In this document: one piece after another, positions 42,368 through 50,994 of the stretch | Numbering within the stretch: position 1 is the stretch's first letter | Layout of the letters: every line of letters starts with the position of its first letter | Origin: a virus | Strand: one strand, 5' to 3' | Length of the DNA: 64,000 nt | IMG/VR virus record: IMGVR_UViG_3300036670_000250 | Coordinates: 1-64,000 of that record | Notes under the pieces: generated by a model | The model's input: only the letters and a program-made list of their open reading frames with translations | What the model was told of the DNA's origin: nothing | Databases searched by the model: none | Position numbers and translations under genes: made by a program

Positions 42368-42535
42368 TCATTGATTTGCTTTAAGTAGCAAAGAACCATC
42401 AGCAATTGCCTTATTATAAGTATAATTTGATGTTACTTCATACAGTGTATTAGTTTCACTTACATAAAAATATGGATAATATCTATTGGTTTTTGTTAAT
42501 ATCGGAAAACCAATAGATATTACAAGTAATATCAT
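42368..42535 (-). pseudogene. decayed nuclease fragment between uvsX pieces 1 and 2
   Basis: A 55-codon frame directly follows the uvsX piece-1 stop in the same frame. It contains RYYPYFYVSETNTLYEVTSN then YTYNKAIADGS. This resembles the RYYPDFYx...xEVKSxYTY core of a PD-(D/E)xK nuclease, with the catalytic Asp (PDF) now Tyr and the Lys (EVKS) now Thr. It is too short and lacks catalytic residues, so I read it as a relic of a homing-type nuclease distinct from the Vsr-like family. Confidence 0.5.
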
Positions 42536-42541
42536 AATTTT

Positions 42542-43447
42542 TTAGTATTGTAATATTATGTCTTCTTCATTTAAGTCTTCTGCAGTTTTCCAAGAAGACT
42601 CGGATGACCAATCAGGTTTAATTAAAAACCGATGTTCTGGCGTACATCTAAAAATTGTACCATTTTCAAGTTCAAATTCTAATACATAAGATTTTTTAAA
42701 TTCAGTTAATAATTCTACTTCTTTACTGCCATCTAACGTTTTAACATAATCACCTACTATAATATCTTTAATATTTTTTATAGAATCATCATGCATAATA
42801 ACATTAGCATCGCCCCAAACACATTGGTAAGTATGGTTTGTGAAAATAAAAGGAATTTTACAAATACCTAATTTTGTCATAAGAATCCTAAATGTAGATT
42901 TAAGCAATTTTGCACGAGTCATGTCTGCTTTATCAGAACCGCTTTTTGCATCATCTACTTCTTTTTGCGTGGCAAGATTACCAGCAGAATCTAAACATAA
43001 CATAATTCTAGGAAGCTTTGCTCCCTTTTTCTTTTGCTCAATAAGAGTATCAGTTAGAGCAGTAACGGAGCTTCTAAATTCTTGAACGGTATTACATGGC
43101 TCATATCTAAATTTAGTAGGGTCTATTCCAAATTTTTCAACTAAGTCTTTATCTACTGCATTTTCAGAATCGTAAAAAACAATACTATAACCTATATCTT
43201 GTGCCTGTTTAATTGCATTCATCAATAAAAACGTCTTGCCGGTACCACTCGGCCCAGCAAGTGCAACTGCCCTATTATTAGGGAAACCGCCAAATAAAGA
43301 TCCAGTTAAGCACGCATTAAGATTATAATTACCAGTTGGAATGTAATGATCTATTTCAGAAACTGTTGATTTGTCCATCGTATCACCATACGTTGAATGT
43401 TTGGCCATTTCTTTATTTAAGTCTGTAAACGAAAATTCTTTGTTCAT
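42542..43447 (-). CDS. uvsX: UvsX piece 1: N-terminal extein plus canonical split-intein N part
   Basis: Residues 1-208 are the RecA/UvsX core: Walker A GPSGTGKT (65-72), VFYDSENAVDK, Walker B-like LPRIMLCLDSAGNL and the final PFIFTNHTYQ. At Cys209 (42821-42823) a 93-residue intein N part begins, with GDYVKTLDGSKEVE and CTPEHRFLI (block B type). UvsX forms the presynaptic filament for strand exchange and replication restart; the break is just before loop L2. Pairs with the C part in piece 2. Confidence 0.92.
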   Translation of the reverse strand: MNKEFSFTDLNKEMAKHSTYGDTMDKSTVSEIDHYIPTGNYNLNACLTGSLFGGFPNNRAVALAGPSGTGKTFLLMNAIKQAQDIGYSIVFYDSENAVDKDLVEKFGIDPTKFRYEPCNTVQEFRSSVTALTDTLIEQKKKGAKLPRIMLCLDSAGNLATQKEVDDAKSGSDKADMTRAKLLKSTFRILMTKLGICKIPFIFTNHTYQCVWGDANVIMHDDSIKNIKDIIVGDYVKTLDGSKEVELLTEFKKSYVLEFELENGTIFRCTPEHRFLIKPDWSSESSWKTAEDLNEEDIILQY

Positions 43448-43543
43448 ATTTTTTTTATTTTATATGGTTTTTTTACGATTTGTTTTGTTGTTAATTCATT
43501 ATTCTTTTAGTTGGCTAAACATACATACTTTTTGAGATATAAC

Positions 43544-44101
43544 CTAATCTTTTAGATCACTATTGTTGTTAATAAAATTTTTGTATAATTTAAGGTGATG
43601 TAAGTTAGGTTGTTTGTTTTCCTTAATATTTAATACTGATTTAATAGCATTTATAAATGTTAAGGGTGGTACTCTGTGTCCTCCGTTGTATTTGATGTAA
43701 TGAAAACTACCTAAATTAATATCCTTAAAATATTTTATTACGCTTTCACCACTTATTATAGTATCGCTTTTACCAAGGTATACATTATGTTTAGTACCTT
43801 TTAATTTTGTGTCGTCTACTGTTGGGTTATATGATCTGTCAACAACTGCTGGATTGAATAAAACTGTTTCTATTCCAAGCTTACTTCCAATTAAAAACGC
43901 AATATATCCACCCATAGATGATCCTACAATTAAATCTGGTTTAAGTTGTTTAATCGACGAATATAATGTATCGAATGTTTTTTTATTTCTGTATGTAATT
44001 GATGGTGCAAATACCTCATCAAATGCTTCTCTTAAGAATATAATCTTAGGATCTTTTTCGTCTATACTAGAGTCTAGACCGTGTAAATATGCTATCTTCA
44101 T
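43544..44101 (-). CDS. alpha/beta-hydrolase, YqiA-like esterase
   Basis: This 185-aa protein started at 44101 (MKIAYLHGLDSS) has the YqiA/UPF0227 esterase plan: HGLDSS oxyanion region, nucleophile elbow VGSSMGGYIAF, an Asp-containing NPAVVDRSY/KSDTII region and the catalytic His in YNGGHRVPP. Substrate is unknown. Such esterases are occasionally carried by T4-like phages as accessory enzymes. Confidence 0.75.
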   Translation of the reverse strand: MKIAYLHGLDSSIDEKDPKIIFLREAFDEVFAPSITYRNKKTFDTLYSSIKQLKPDLIVGSSMGGYIAFLIGSKLGIETVLFNPAVVDRSYNPTVDDTKLKGTKHNVYLGKSDTIISGESVIKYFKDINLGSFHYIKYNGGHRVPPLTFINAIKSVLNIKENKQPNLHHLKLYKNFINNNSDLKD

Positions 44102-44166
44102 TTTTATATGTGTTACACTACAAATATACAACTAATAGTTGATATAAAAAAATATATGTATGGTTG

Positions 44167-44760
44167 TTAAACTTTAGGTTTTCCTATAAGTACTTTAGTA
44201 TGAGATGTACCTCCTAATTTTCTAGAATACCACCCATCACCCAGCTCGCCTTTTATATTTCCTAGCCATTCAATCTTTTTACCTAAAACTTTTTCTACAG
44301 TTTCTTGGTCTGATACGACTGGTACATTATATTTACCAATTAAGATGTCTGCAATTTTACCAGAAACTTCTATATAGTATCCTGGTTTATTAAGATCTTT
44401 ACCACGGGCTGATATATATGCTCTCTTTGCATCCTTTGATCCATCATGGCCTACGCCTGAATATTTAATACCAAATCTAGTTTTCTTGCCAAACATTACC
44501 ATATCAAAATCGTTATCGCCGTGTATATCTAAACCTTCCCAGTAATTCCAATCAGGATCTGAAAACACAGCAGATGGCGATGTAATTTTAGCGTGGCCAC
44601 CAATTTCTGCATAAGCGGTTGCGATTAAGTCATAGAATTCTCCGGATAATTCAGGAAATTTTGTATGATCAAATTTGGTAATCTTGCCTCTTTTCGGATT
44701 CAAAAGTTCGCCACTTGATTTCTCATTAGTGAATTCTTCAAATAATTTTATGTGTTTCAT
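44167..44760 (-). CDS. phage protein of unknown function with capsid-targeting-like N-terminus
   Basis: This 197-aa protein begins MKHIKLFEEFTNEKS, a start seen in many T4-like virion or internal proteins of Bacteroidetes phages and compatible with an (L/I)xE prohead-protease site (LFE). The body is alpha/beta with WNYWEGLDIHGDNDFDMVMF and RAYISARGKDLNKPGYYIEV. No enzyme motif is recognised. A GATATATAAT element lies directly upstream. Confidence 0.55.
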   Translation of the reverse strand: MKHIKLFEEFTNEKSSGELLNPKRGKITKFDHTKFPELSGEFYDLIATAYAEIGGHAKITSPSAVFSDPDWNYWEGLDIHGDNDFDMVMFGKKTRFGIKYSGVGHDGSKDAKRAYISARGKDLNKPGYYIEVSGKIADILIGKYNVPVVSDQETVEKVLGKKIEWLGNIKGELGDGWYSRKLGGTSHTKVLIGKPKV

Positions 44761-44778
44761 ATATTATATATCTAGTTG

Positions 44779-45000
44779 TTATGTGATATTATCTAAAACG
44801 AACTGTTGAAGATGAACTATTAAACATTGCATTTCATTAATTCTTCCCAATGTTATAGGTGTTTCTTTACTTTCTTCAAGTATCTTTAACCGTTCTTCTA
44901 AATTTGAAATTAAATATTTTAAAGTAACATCACATAACAGCGGTTTTGACTTATTGCCAGACTGGGCTGAATTTAAAGATGGTTTTCTGTCTGTATTCAT
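44779..45000 (-). CDS. small helical hypothetical protein (73 aa)
   Basis: This is a short protein with a Ser/Asn/Lys-rich N-terminus and an amphipathic helical half (YLISNLEERLKILEES ... LIVHLQQFVLDNIT). No family is recognised. It lies between the glycosyltransferase pair and the 44167-44760 gene. Confidence 0.5.
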   Translation of the reverse strand: MNTDRKPSLNSAQSGNKSKPLLCDVTLKYLISNLEERLKILEESKETPITLGRINEMQCLIVHLQQFVLDNIT

Positions 45001-45024
45001 TGTGTTTAATTTAAAGATTAGGTC

Positions 45025-45936
45025 TTATTTTATTGGCGACAAAGCCGCATTCCGTTGGTGTTTTTTAAAAATAGGAGTCCAATACTTTTTAGCTACATGT
45101 TCCCATGTTAAATACTGTGTTAATTCTTCATAAACATCATTTACATATAAGTCTAATAAATTTGGATTTTTATTAAAATTATTAATTATTTCTATTGCCT
45201 CATATACGGTATTAAACGTTTTTATACTTTTAAATTTAGCACCAAAGCCAGTATTTGTTGATAATACTGGAATTTTACAAAAAGCAGCCTCTGCAATTCC
45301 ATAAGGTCCTCTATCATTGACGCTAGTGCATATATACATATCAATATTGTTGTACATTTCAAATCCACTTGATATCGGATGACCATTAATAAATATAGGA
45401 TGACCATCAATGCCTTGTGCAATATCAACTAACATTTGTGGTCTTTTTATAACATCCCATTCCGGATTAATAAATGGAATTCCATTTATTGCAATATTTT
45501 TAATGTTTAAAATTGTCCGAGTAGGATAAAATTGAGAGGGATCTACACCAGCAATTACTTCGGATGATTCTAAATTATGGATATCTTTTAGATATTGCTG
45601 AACATCAAATCCTGCGCCACACCAAGTAATACCAGTAACATCATTTATAATTTCTTTAAAATGATTACTTAAATTAGGAATTGACCACAAAGCACATATC
45701 ATTTTTGAATATGCTTCTTTTGGTAAATTCGGAATTGAAGACAGCGTACCGTTTCCTAATATGATATCAAAATTAGACCAGTTACCATCATGCCAAAGTT
45801 CTTTAGTATGATTTGGATTATCCCAGTTATAATGAACAAATTCATACTGGCTTGATAATGCTTTATCTAAACCAGTATGAATTCTACCAATAGCCCATCC
45901 TAACTCGTTATAAGTGGCTACTCTAATTTTTTTTTT
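45025..45936 (-). CDS. second glycosyltransferase unit, likely made by -1 frameshift from the upstream gene
   Basis: The frame is open from the A10 run and reads IRVATYNELGWAIGRIHTG at its start, a natural GT-B N-terminus, then NFDIILGNGT, TWCGAGFDVQQYL, VIAGVDPSQFYP and a donor-binding SVNDRGPYGIAEAAF segment near the C-terminus. There is no ATG before residue 78 of this frame (45702). Starting there would remove the first Rossmann strand. A -1 shift on the A-run would fuse it to the GT4-type enzyme encoded by 45918-47108. A homopolymer assembly error is the main alternative. Confidence 0.65.
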   Translation of the reverse strand, partial: KKKIRVATYNELGWAIGRIHTGLDKALSSQYEFVHYNWDNPNHTKELWHDGNWSNFDIILGNGTLSSIPNLPKEAYSKMICALWSIPNLSNHFKEIINDVTGITWCGAGFDVQQYLKDIHNLESSEVIAGVDPSQFYPTRTILNIKNIAINGIPFINPEWDVIKRPQMLVDIAQGIDGHPIFINGHPISSGFEMYNNIDMYICTSVNDRGPYGIAEAAFCKIPVLSTNTGFGAKFKSIKTFNTVYEAIEIINNFNKNPNLLDLYVNDVYEELTQYLTWEHVAKKYWTPIFKKHQRNAALSPIK

Positions 45937-47108
45937 ACAATACTAGAAGTATTAGGAGTCTGATGTGCGTTTATCCATTCTTCTGTGTATAATAATGGGT
46001 CTTGGATAGTATACCATCCTTGCTTTTGACTAACGTGTAACGCCTCATTAAAATACTTTTCATATTTAGGAGCTATTGCAGATAAAGAAAAGTTTTCACC
46101 TTGTCTTCTACAATCAATAGATTTAATTTTACCTGCTTGGCAATCTCTAGCAGCTTTAACAAAATCTTCAAATGTTCTACACCTATACCCTGTTACGCCT
46201 TGTATATTATTTTCAGCAAAGGCTCCCCAATCTGTCGTAATTGTAGGTGTTCCACAAAGAAGATTTTCAATCTGAACACCACCAAATGGTTCAACATACA
46301 TAGATGGTAAGAATGAAGCAACTGCATTTTTCATAAGAGACTTTCTTTCATCAGAATCTACATATCCTATAAACTCAACATGACTTGGCCAAGGAGTCTT
46401 TGAATAGTATTCATCTCCGATTTGGCCAGCTATTTTTAACTTTGCACCGATTGCTTGTGTTGCTTGTATTGCAATATTAACACCTTTACCATCGTAAACC
46501 CTACCTACGTATAAGAAATAATCTTCCTTTTTTGAAGAGTACTCAAATTCATCTAAATCAAAATAATTAGGAATAACTTGATCATACCAACTTTGATTAC
46601 ATGTCCCAACATTATTTAGACCACAATACGCATGATATATAGCATAAGATTCAAATATTTTAAATAAAGACCACATACCACCTGCATAACCAATACCAGG
46701 TTCAATTACACATAAATCATTATGAGCATCACAAATTGGGCGAACACCTGATCCCCAAAATGGAAGTATAATATCACCAGGTTGTTTCCTGTTCTCTATT
46801 TCAATAATTGCATTTTTATAAAAAGTTTGATACGCATCATCTTGTGTATTGTAAGTAAATAAATTTGTCTTATAATCATGACCTCCATAAACTTTGTCCC
46901 ATACGTTATTTGTGATAACGGTAACATTTTCATTTGCTGCCGGATTTGAATCTTCATGACCATAATGCATAATATAATGACCTCTACCTTCCATCATTTT
47001 ACAGAATTTCCACACCTTTTGCGTATATGCACAAGCAGTAAAATCTTTCGTTGTTTTTGTATGAGGTAAGCCTAATACATGTATCCTAAAACTTTTGTTG
47101 TTATTCAT
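45918..47108 (-). CDS. GT4-family (GT-B) glycosyltransferase
   Basis: This 396-aa protein has a complete GT-B layout: N-terminal domain with KMMEGRGHYIMHYGHE, DYFLYVGRVYDGKGVNIAIQ at the start of the nucleotide-sugar domain, and the E(x7)E donor-binding motif region MYVEPFGGVQIENLLCGTP. It would transfer a sugar in glycan synthesis with cytoplasmic orientation. It opens the 45-60 kb accessory region and ends in the A10 run that may feed into the second glycosyltransferase frame. Confidence 0.85.
   Translation of the reverse strand: MNNNKSFRIHVLGLPHTKTTKDFTACAYTQKVWKFCKMMEGRGHYIMHYGHEDSNPAANENVTVITNNVWDKVYGGHDYKTNLFTYNTQDDAYQTFYKNAIIEIENRKQPGDIILPFWGSGVRPICDAHNDLCVIEPGIGYAGGMWSLFKIFESYAIYHAYCGLNNVGTCNQSWYDQVIPNYFDLDEFEYSSKKEDYFLYVGRVYDGKGVNIAIQATQAIGAKLKIAGQIGDEYYSKTPWPSHVEFIGYVDSDERKSLMKNAVASFLPSMYVEPFGGVQIENLLCGTPTITTDWGAFAENNIQGVTGYRCRTFEDFVKAARDCQAGKIKSIDCRRQGENFSLSAIAPKYEKYFNEALHVSQKQGWYTIQDPLLYTEEWINAHQTPNTSSIVKKKLE
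45927..45936 (-). promoter_or_regulatory. A10 slippery run linking two glycosyltransferase frames
   Basis: Ten consecutive A on the minus strand in the last codons of the upstream glycosyltransferase (GTA AAA AAA AAA TTA GAG TAG). A -1 slip enters the downstream frame (AAA AAA AAA ATT AGA GTA) two codons before the stop. Confidence 0.55.
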
Positions 47109-47122
47109 AATAAAATTTTATT

Positions 47123-48070
47123 TTAAAAAAGGCTTGTTGTATAAATAAGGTTTCGATTAAAACCTTTAAAACCCATTGCTGTAATTACTCGATTGATTGG
47201 ATCTAATATAGTTTTTTCAAATTGTGTATCGTAATCAACAGAGGGCGCAAATTCATACGGATAATCACCCGGGGTATATGCAAAAACATCACATGATTTA
47301 TCAACAGAAAAATACATTTTTAACTTTTCACCATTTCCTAATGGTTGATATTTACTCTTAAGACCTGAGTTATATAACATATAATTGTGATAGCCTGCTG
47401 CTCTTACCCCAATTGGGCATTTAGATCCAATTTCAAATTCAGTATAATCATTTATGATATACTTTTGATAATTATTAACTTTTTTTGAAAAACTAATATG
47501 GTCAGTATTTGCTAATTTAAACTGCCTTTTAATTTCTTTTAATTGACTAGCAAATTCCTTCATATTTAGTTCTTTTACTGAAAACAAATATGTTAGTAAT
47601 TCCTTAAGTTTTTCTCTTGCAAATATTGGTGTAGATGATTGAATAATTTCAAACCCCTTTGAGCTAATTTTAGTTAAATCATCATAATGTATATCAGGAT
47701 CTTTCCATACAATATTTTGCATATACTTTTTCTTAGCTAGCCATATTGCATTTTTAGCAATGCTTTCTAATTCAAAACTTAAAAAGTTTTCCGCATTATT
47801 ATCATTAGCATATTTTTGTAGAATTTTTTCTATATAAGAACCTAATCTGGTTTTGTATAAATTTAAAATAAAATCTTTTTCATTACCAGCCCAATCTGTT
47901 TTTTTAATAATTTCATCAAACTTTACATAGATTGAATTATGAACTAAGATATCGTTTGCTATAAATGTATGTGTTTCATCGCCTACTTCTAAATCATATA
48001 CATACTCATCATTAAAATCACCAATACATTCAATAGAGTCTATCTCTTCAAATTCAAAGTTTGAATTCAT
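47123..48070 (-). CDS. 43: DNA polymerase gp43, C-terminal piece: split-intein C part plus palm/thumb
   Basis: Residues 1-45 (47936-48070) are an intein C part ending THTFIANDILVHN. The extein begins SIYVKFDE, completing motif C (YIDTD|SIYV), then LAKKKYMQN (the KKRY-type motif) and thumb features through KGFNRNLIYTTSLF, whose end resembles the clamp-binding tail of T4 gp43 (SLFDMF). It must be joined to the 48180-48866 product to restore the catalytic Asp pair with its following Ser. Confidence 0.9.
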   Translation of the reverse strand: MNSNFEFEEIDSIECIGDFNDEYVYDLEVGDETHTFIANDILVHNSIYVKFDEIIKKTDWAGNEKDFILNLYKTRLGSYIEKILQKYANDNNAENFLSFELESIAKNAIWLAKKKYMQNIVWKDPDIHYDDLTKISSKGFEIIQSSTPIFAREKLKELLTYLFSVKELNMKEFASQLKEIKRQFKLANTDHISFSKKVNNYQKYIINDYTEFEIGSKCPIGVRAAGYHNYMLYNSGLKSKYQPLGNGEKLKMYFSVDKSCDVFAYTPGDYPYEFAPSVDYDTQFEKTILDPINRVITAMGFKGFNRNLIYTTSLF

Positions 48071-48180
48071 ATTAATATTTTTTTGTTTTTCATTATACTG
48101 TTAATGTGGTTAATTGTTTCAACTGGATTTTCTTTATATTCAGATTCCTATATTATAATTACGTAGACACAGGATTTTAT
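48067..48180 (-). pseudogene. decayed C-terminus of the Vsr-like homing endonuclease
   Basis: One minus frame in the gap reads YVIII, an amber stop, then ESEYKENPVETINHINSI. It aligns without gaps to the end of the intact terL endonuclease (VLVVWEKEFNDNRKQTIEK), with the conserved Trp replaced by TAG. Only the C-terminal tail survives, so it is a relic in the gap of the gp43 split intein. Confidence 0.75.
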
Positions 48181-48866
48181 CAATATACAGTTAAAACTTT
48201 ATCGGTTATAAGAATCTCAGAAGGTTTAACTTCTAATTTAGTGTTATTTCTAAATACAATTAAAGAGTGATCATTTGTTACAATGACTTCTTTACCAGAC
48301 TTAAGTTTTAATCTCCATTTCTTTTTAGAAACTTTATGACGTATTACTCTTTCAATGGGTGCATAATATAAACCATTATCTTCAGACCAATTCATAGTCT
48401 TTAATTCAGTACGTACGCTTTCATGGCCGGATAGAGTATCACCAGCATTACCTAACTTTAGGTCTACTGAACGTTGATATAACTCTTCTATTGTTAGTTT
48501 GCCGGCATTAGTGTTAATAATGGTGCTACCGACAACAGAGTCAGTATCTATATAGATGCCCACTGGCTTATCAATGCGACCAGTTACAGTAATTCCCATT
48601 TGTTGATGAGTGTCTAAATCTTTATGCCAATAATATTTAAAATATTTATTAATTAACTCTTCAGTGTAAAGAATTGCATCCTTGCCTTGAAGAGTTATAG
48701 TTTCTGCAATATCAACATTAAAAAAGTAAAAATAAGGATTGCCAAAAGCTCCATAAATACTGTTTAGCATTAACTTTACTGCTTGTTCTAAATTAAAATA
48801 ATCAGAAGCTTCTTCTTTAATTGTAATTAATTCTTCTTGTAATTTTTCTCGTTCAGCTACTGTCAT
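48180..48866 (-). CDS. 43: DNA polymerase gp43, middle piece plus split-intein N part
   Basis: Residues 1-109 are the fingers/palm region: motif B KLMLNSIYGAFGN (31-43), ITLQGKDAILYTEE and the first half of motif C, GIYIDTD. The intein starts at Ser110 (SVVGSTIINTNAG; codon 48537-48539), and its 119-residue N part contains KWRLKLKSGKEVIVTNDHSL. Ser rather than Cys at position 1 is usual for inteins in this polymerase motif. The piece starts with its own ATG (MTVAEREKLQEE) and is not linked by any intein to the N-terminal gene at 63647. Confidence 0.9.
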   Translation of the reverse strand: MTVAEREKLQEELITIKEEASDYFNLEQAVKLMLNSIYGAFGNPYFYFFNVDIAETITLQGKDAILYTEELINKYFKYYWHKDLDTHQQMGITVTGRIDKPVGIYIDTDSVVGSTIINTNAGKLTIEELYQRSVDLKLGNAGDTLSGHESVRTELKTMNWSEDNGLYYAPIERVIRHKVSKKKWRLKLKSGKEVIVTNDHSLIVFRNNTKLEVKPSEILITDKVLTVY

Positions 48867-48917
48867 TTATATAGTAAGTTAATGTATTGTTAATGCAAAA
48901 TTAAATAAGAAAGTTGT

Positions 48918-49667
48918 TTAATCCTCATCTGTGATTGCAACTGCAACTGTAAGTAACGTGTTTGTATCTAATGAGCGAAACACTACTTTATTATCACAAA
49001 CAATAACTCTGTAATTTTCTTTATCTAAAAGATTAATGTACTTTTTGTAAATAACAACTTTAGTACCTATATCAGAATCAGTATCATAAGTATGACATAA
49101 CGTAGCATCGTAAGAAGTTCCTTTAATACCAATGCCTTTTTCTCCAGTATAGATAGTAAAGATATCTTCATCTTTATCAAGATTAAATAGCGATTTCATT
49201 TTATCAATGTGTGTTGTTAAAAGATCAAATTGAAATAAATTTGAATCAGTACCAAACGCACGGTCAGTTTCCTCTTTACTCATTTCCATAAAAGATAATG
49301 AAGGATCTGTGCATGCTAAACTAATCTGAAGATCTTCATTTTCTAAAATAAAATCACTTGCCATTAATTCGCCATCATACTCGGTATATTTTATACGACC
49401 ACTAACATCACCATTAAAGTGAGATAACGCATCAATAACTTTATTACCATTATAAAAACTAACTTTAATTGCTTGATTAATTTCAGTATCAAAAATTTGA
49501 CTGGTATCAGCAGTAACTAATTTTACTGCATCTCTTTCAGGAAAGTATACAGATGACACTGTATTGTTTTTACTGATTTTCATAAAAATAAACTTGTCAA
49601 TTGGTAAAAGCTTTTTAACAAATGAACTGAGTTCGTAACTGTTGATTTTTTTAATTGTAGTTTCCAT
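48918..49667 (-). CDS. 45: sliding clamp (gp45-like)
   Basis: This 249-aa protein fits gp45 (228 aa) by length, by two-domain alternating alpha/beta composition without enzyme motifs and by position next to gp43. It includes YFPERDAVKLVTADTS and an interdomain SLACTDPSLSFMEMS segment. The trimeric ring tethers the polymerase and also activates late transcription with gp55. The gene is intact and immediately upstream of the gp43 middle piece. Confidence 0.7.
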   Translation of the reverse strand: METTIKKINSYELSSFVKKLLPIDKFIFMKISKNNTVSSVYFPERDAVKLVTADTSQIFDTEINQAIKVSFYNGNKVIDALSHFNGDVSGRIKYTEYDGELMASDFILENEDLQISLACTDPSLSFMEMSKEETDRAFGTDSNLFQFDLLTTHIDKMKSLFNLDKDEDIFTIYTGEKGIGIKGTSYDATLCHTYDTDSDIGTKVVIYKKYINLLDKENYRVIVCDNKVVFRSLDTNTLLTVAVAITDED

Positions 49668-49725
49668 TAATTTGTGTATTTGTTTTTTTATTATATTGGT
49701 TATATTTAAAAAGTTTAATGTAAGT

Positions 49726-50994
49726 TTATATTACATTACTTACTCTGTATTGTTTTTTTTCTTCTTTGTTAAGTTCTTCAGTTTCAACTATTTTTTGTGT
49801 AGTATTATCTTGTTTCATAAATTTATAAGGTGTCATTGTTAAAGCACCTTCACAGAATTTTTTAACTTCATCAGCCATATCTTGTGCCGTTTTAACTGGT
49901 ACATTTTGTGCAATATGATTAATTTGAGATGAATTTAAAATTTCAAAATCATGAGGCATGCCCATTAAATGTAACATTTCACGAACATTTAGATAGCGAT
50001 TTTCAGATGGATGGACACCATTAAACATGTTTTTACCAATAAGGGCTGAAAAAGAGTCTGTAAAAAACATAGGAGATGCATCCCAATAACCTTTACCGTC
50101 TAATCTTTTAGATTTTTGATGCTCTAATACATCTATAAATGTTTTTTTACCTTCTTTATTTGAAAATCCACTAGTTGGGTGGTGTTCATGTAGCCATTCG
50201 ATACATTCATCCAATAAAATATTTTTATCAAGATATTGCGATATTGATCCTTTTTTGTGTTTTTTAGAAAAATCAGCATGGCTTAAACCTTCTCTTTCTA
50301 ATACAAATGCGTAAGGTTTGTAGTAATCTGATATTTTGCCATCAACCATAAACATGTCTTGTAGTGATGCATCACTTGGAATTTCAGTGAGATATTCTGC
50401 TAGTGTTTTTTTAGTTCTATACTTCCAGTTTATCATAGGAACTGTTGGTGTATTCCAGAAAAAATAAAATGTACGAATTCTTTTTTGTGGAATGCCGTGA
50501 AGCTCTGTATTTGTTTTAACTAAAGAAAAACTATAATTATGTTTTTCTGCAATTTTTTTAAGTTGTAAAACTACACCCTCGCCCATTGTTGTAAAAAGAC
50601 CAGGGGCATTTTCTCCCCAAAGAACCTTAGGTTTTACATTTTCTAAAACATAATCAGATGATTCGTACATCCATTTATTTTGAGGAGCGCTGCTGCCTCT
50701 GCTTGAATCACTTCCCCTAGCCGCGTTCAAAAGACTTAAGCCTGCGCATGGACATGTTGAAGTTACATAATCAATATTATCAAAAGTTTTATTAGGTATT
50801 TGCAAATCATCCGAATCTAATCTATACATAGGTACAGTTGGATAGTATCGCTCTAAATGATTTTCATTATTAGAAAACGCGTTATAGCTTAAATGAAATT
50901 CGGGTAAGGTAGATGCTGAGTTAACACAACCAATAGTGCTTCCACCAATTAACGGTATGATTGTACCAAATTTAATTTTATTTGAGTTGTTCAT
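49726..50994 (-). CDS. C5-cytosine DNA methyltransferase
   Basis: This 422-aa protein has the ordered motifs of C5 methyltransferases: motif I-like FGTIIPLIGGSTIGCVNSA, motif IV TCPCAGLSLL with the catalytic Cys, motif VI GENAPGLF, motif VIII HGIPQKRIRTFYFF, and the C-terminal LNVREMLHLMGMP region. It transfers methyl groups to cytosine in a sequence context that cannot be read from the protein. In phages such enzymes commonly protect DNA from host restriction. It lies upstream of the sugar genes and abuts the epimerase gene. Confidence 0.9.
   Translation of the reverse strand: MNNSNKIKFGTIIPLIGGSTIGCVNSASTLPEFHLSYNAFSNNENHLERYYPTVPMYRLDSDDLQIPNKTFDNIDYVTSTCPCAGLSLLNAARGSDSSRGSSAPQNKWMYESSDYVLENVKPKVLWGENAPGLFTTMGEGVVLQLKKIAEKHNYSFSLVKTNTELHGIPQKRIRTFYFFWNTPTVPMINWKYRTKKTLAEYLTEIPSDASLQDMFMVDGKISDYYKPYAFVLEREGLSHADFSKKHKKGSISQYLDKNILLDECIEWLHEHHPTSGFSNKEGKKTFIDVLEHQKSKRLDGKGYWDASPMFFTDSFSALIGKNMFNGVHPSENRYLNVREMLHLMGMPHDFEILNSSQINHIAQNVPVKTAQDMADEVKKFCEGALTMTPYKFMKQDNTTQKIVETEELNKEEKKQYRVSNVI

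Noticed and set aside
12001-48866. Split intein halves as sequencing frameshifts of ordinary cis inteins
   Set aside because: Each half has its own start and stop, the gaps hold an intact nuclease gene, nuclease relics or a terminator, and the pattern recurs six times; random errors would not produce this.
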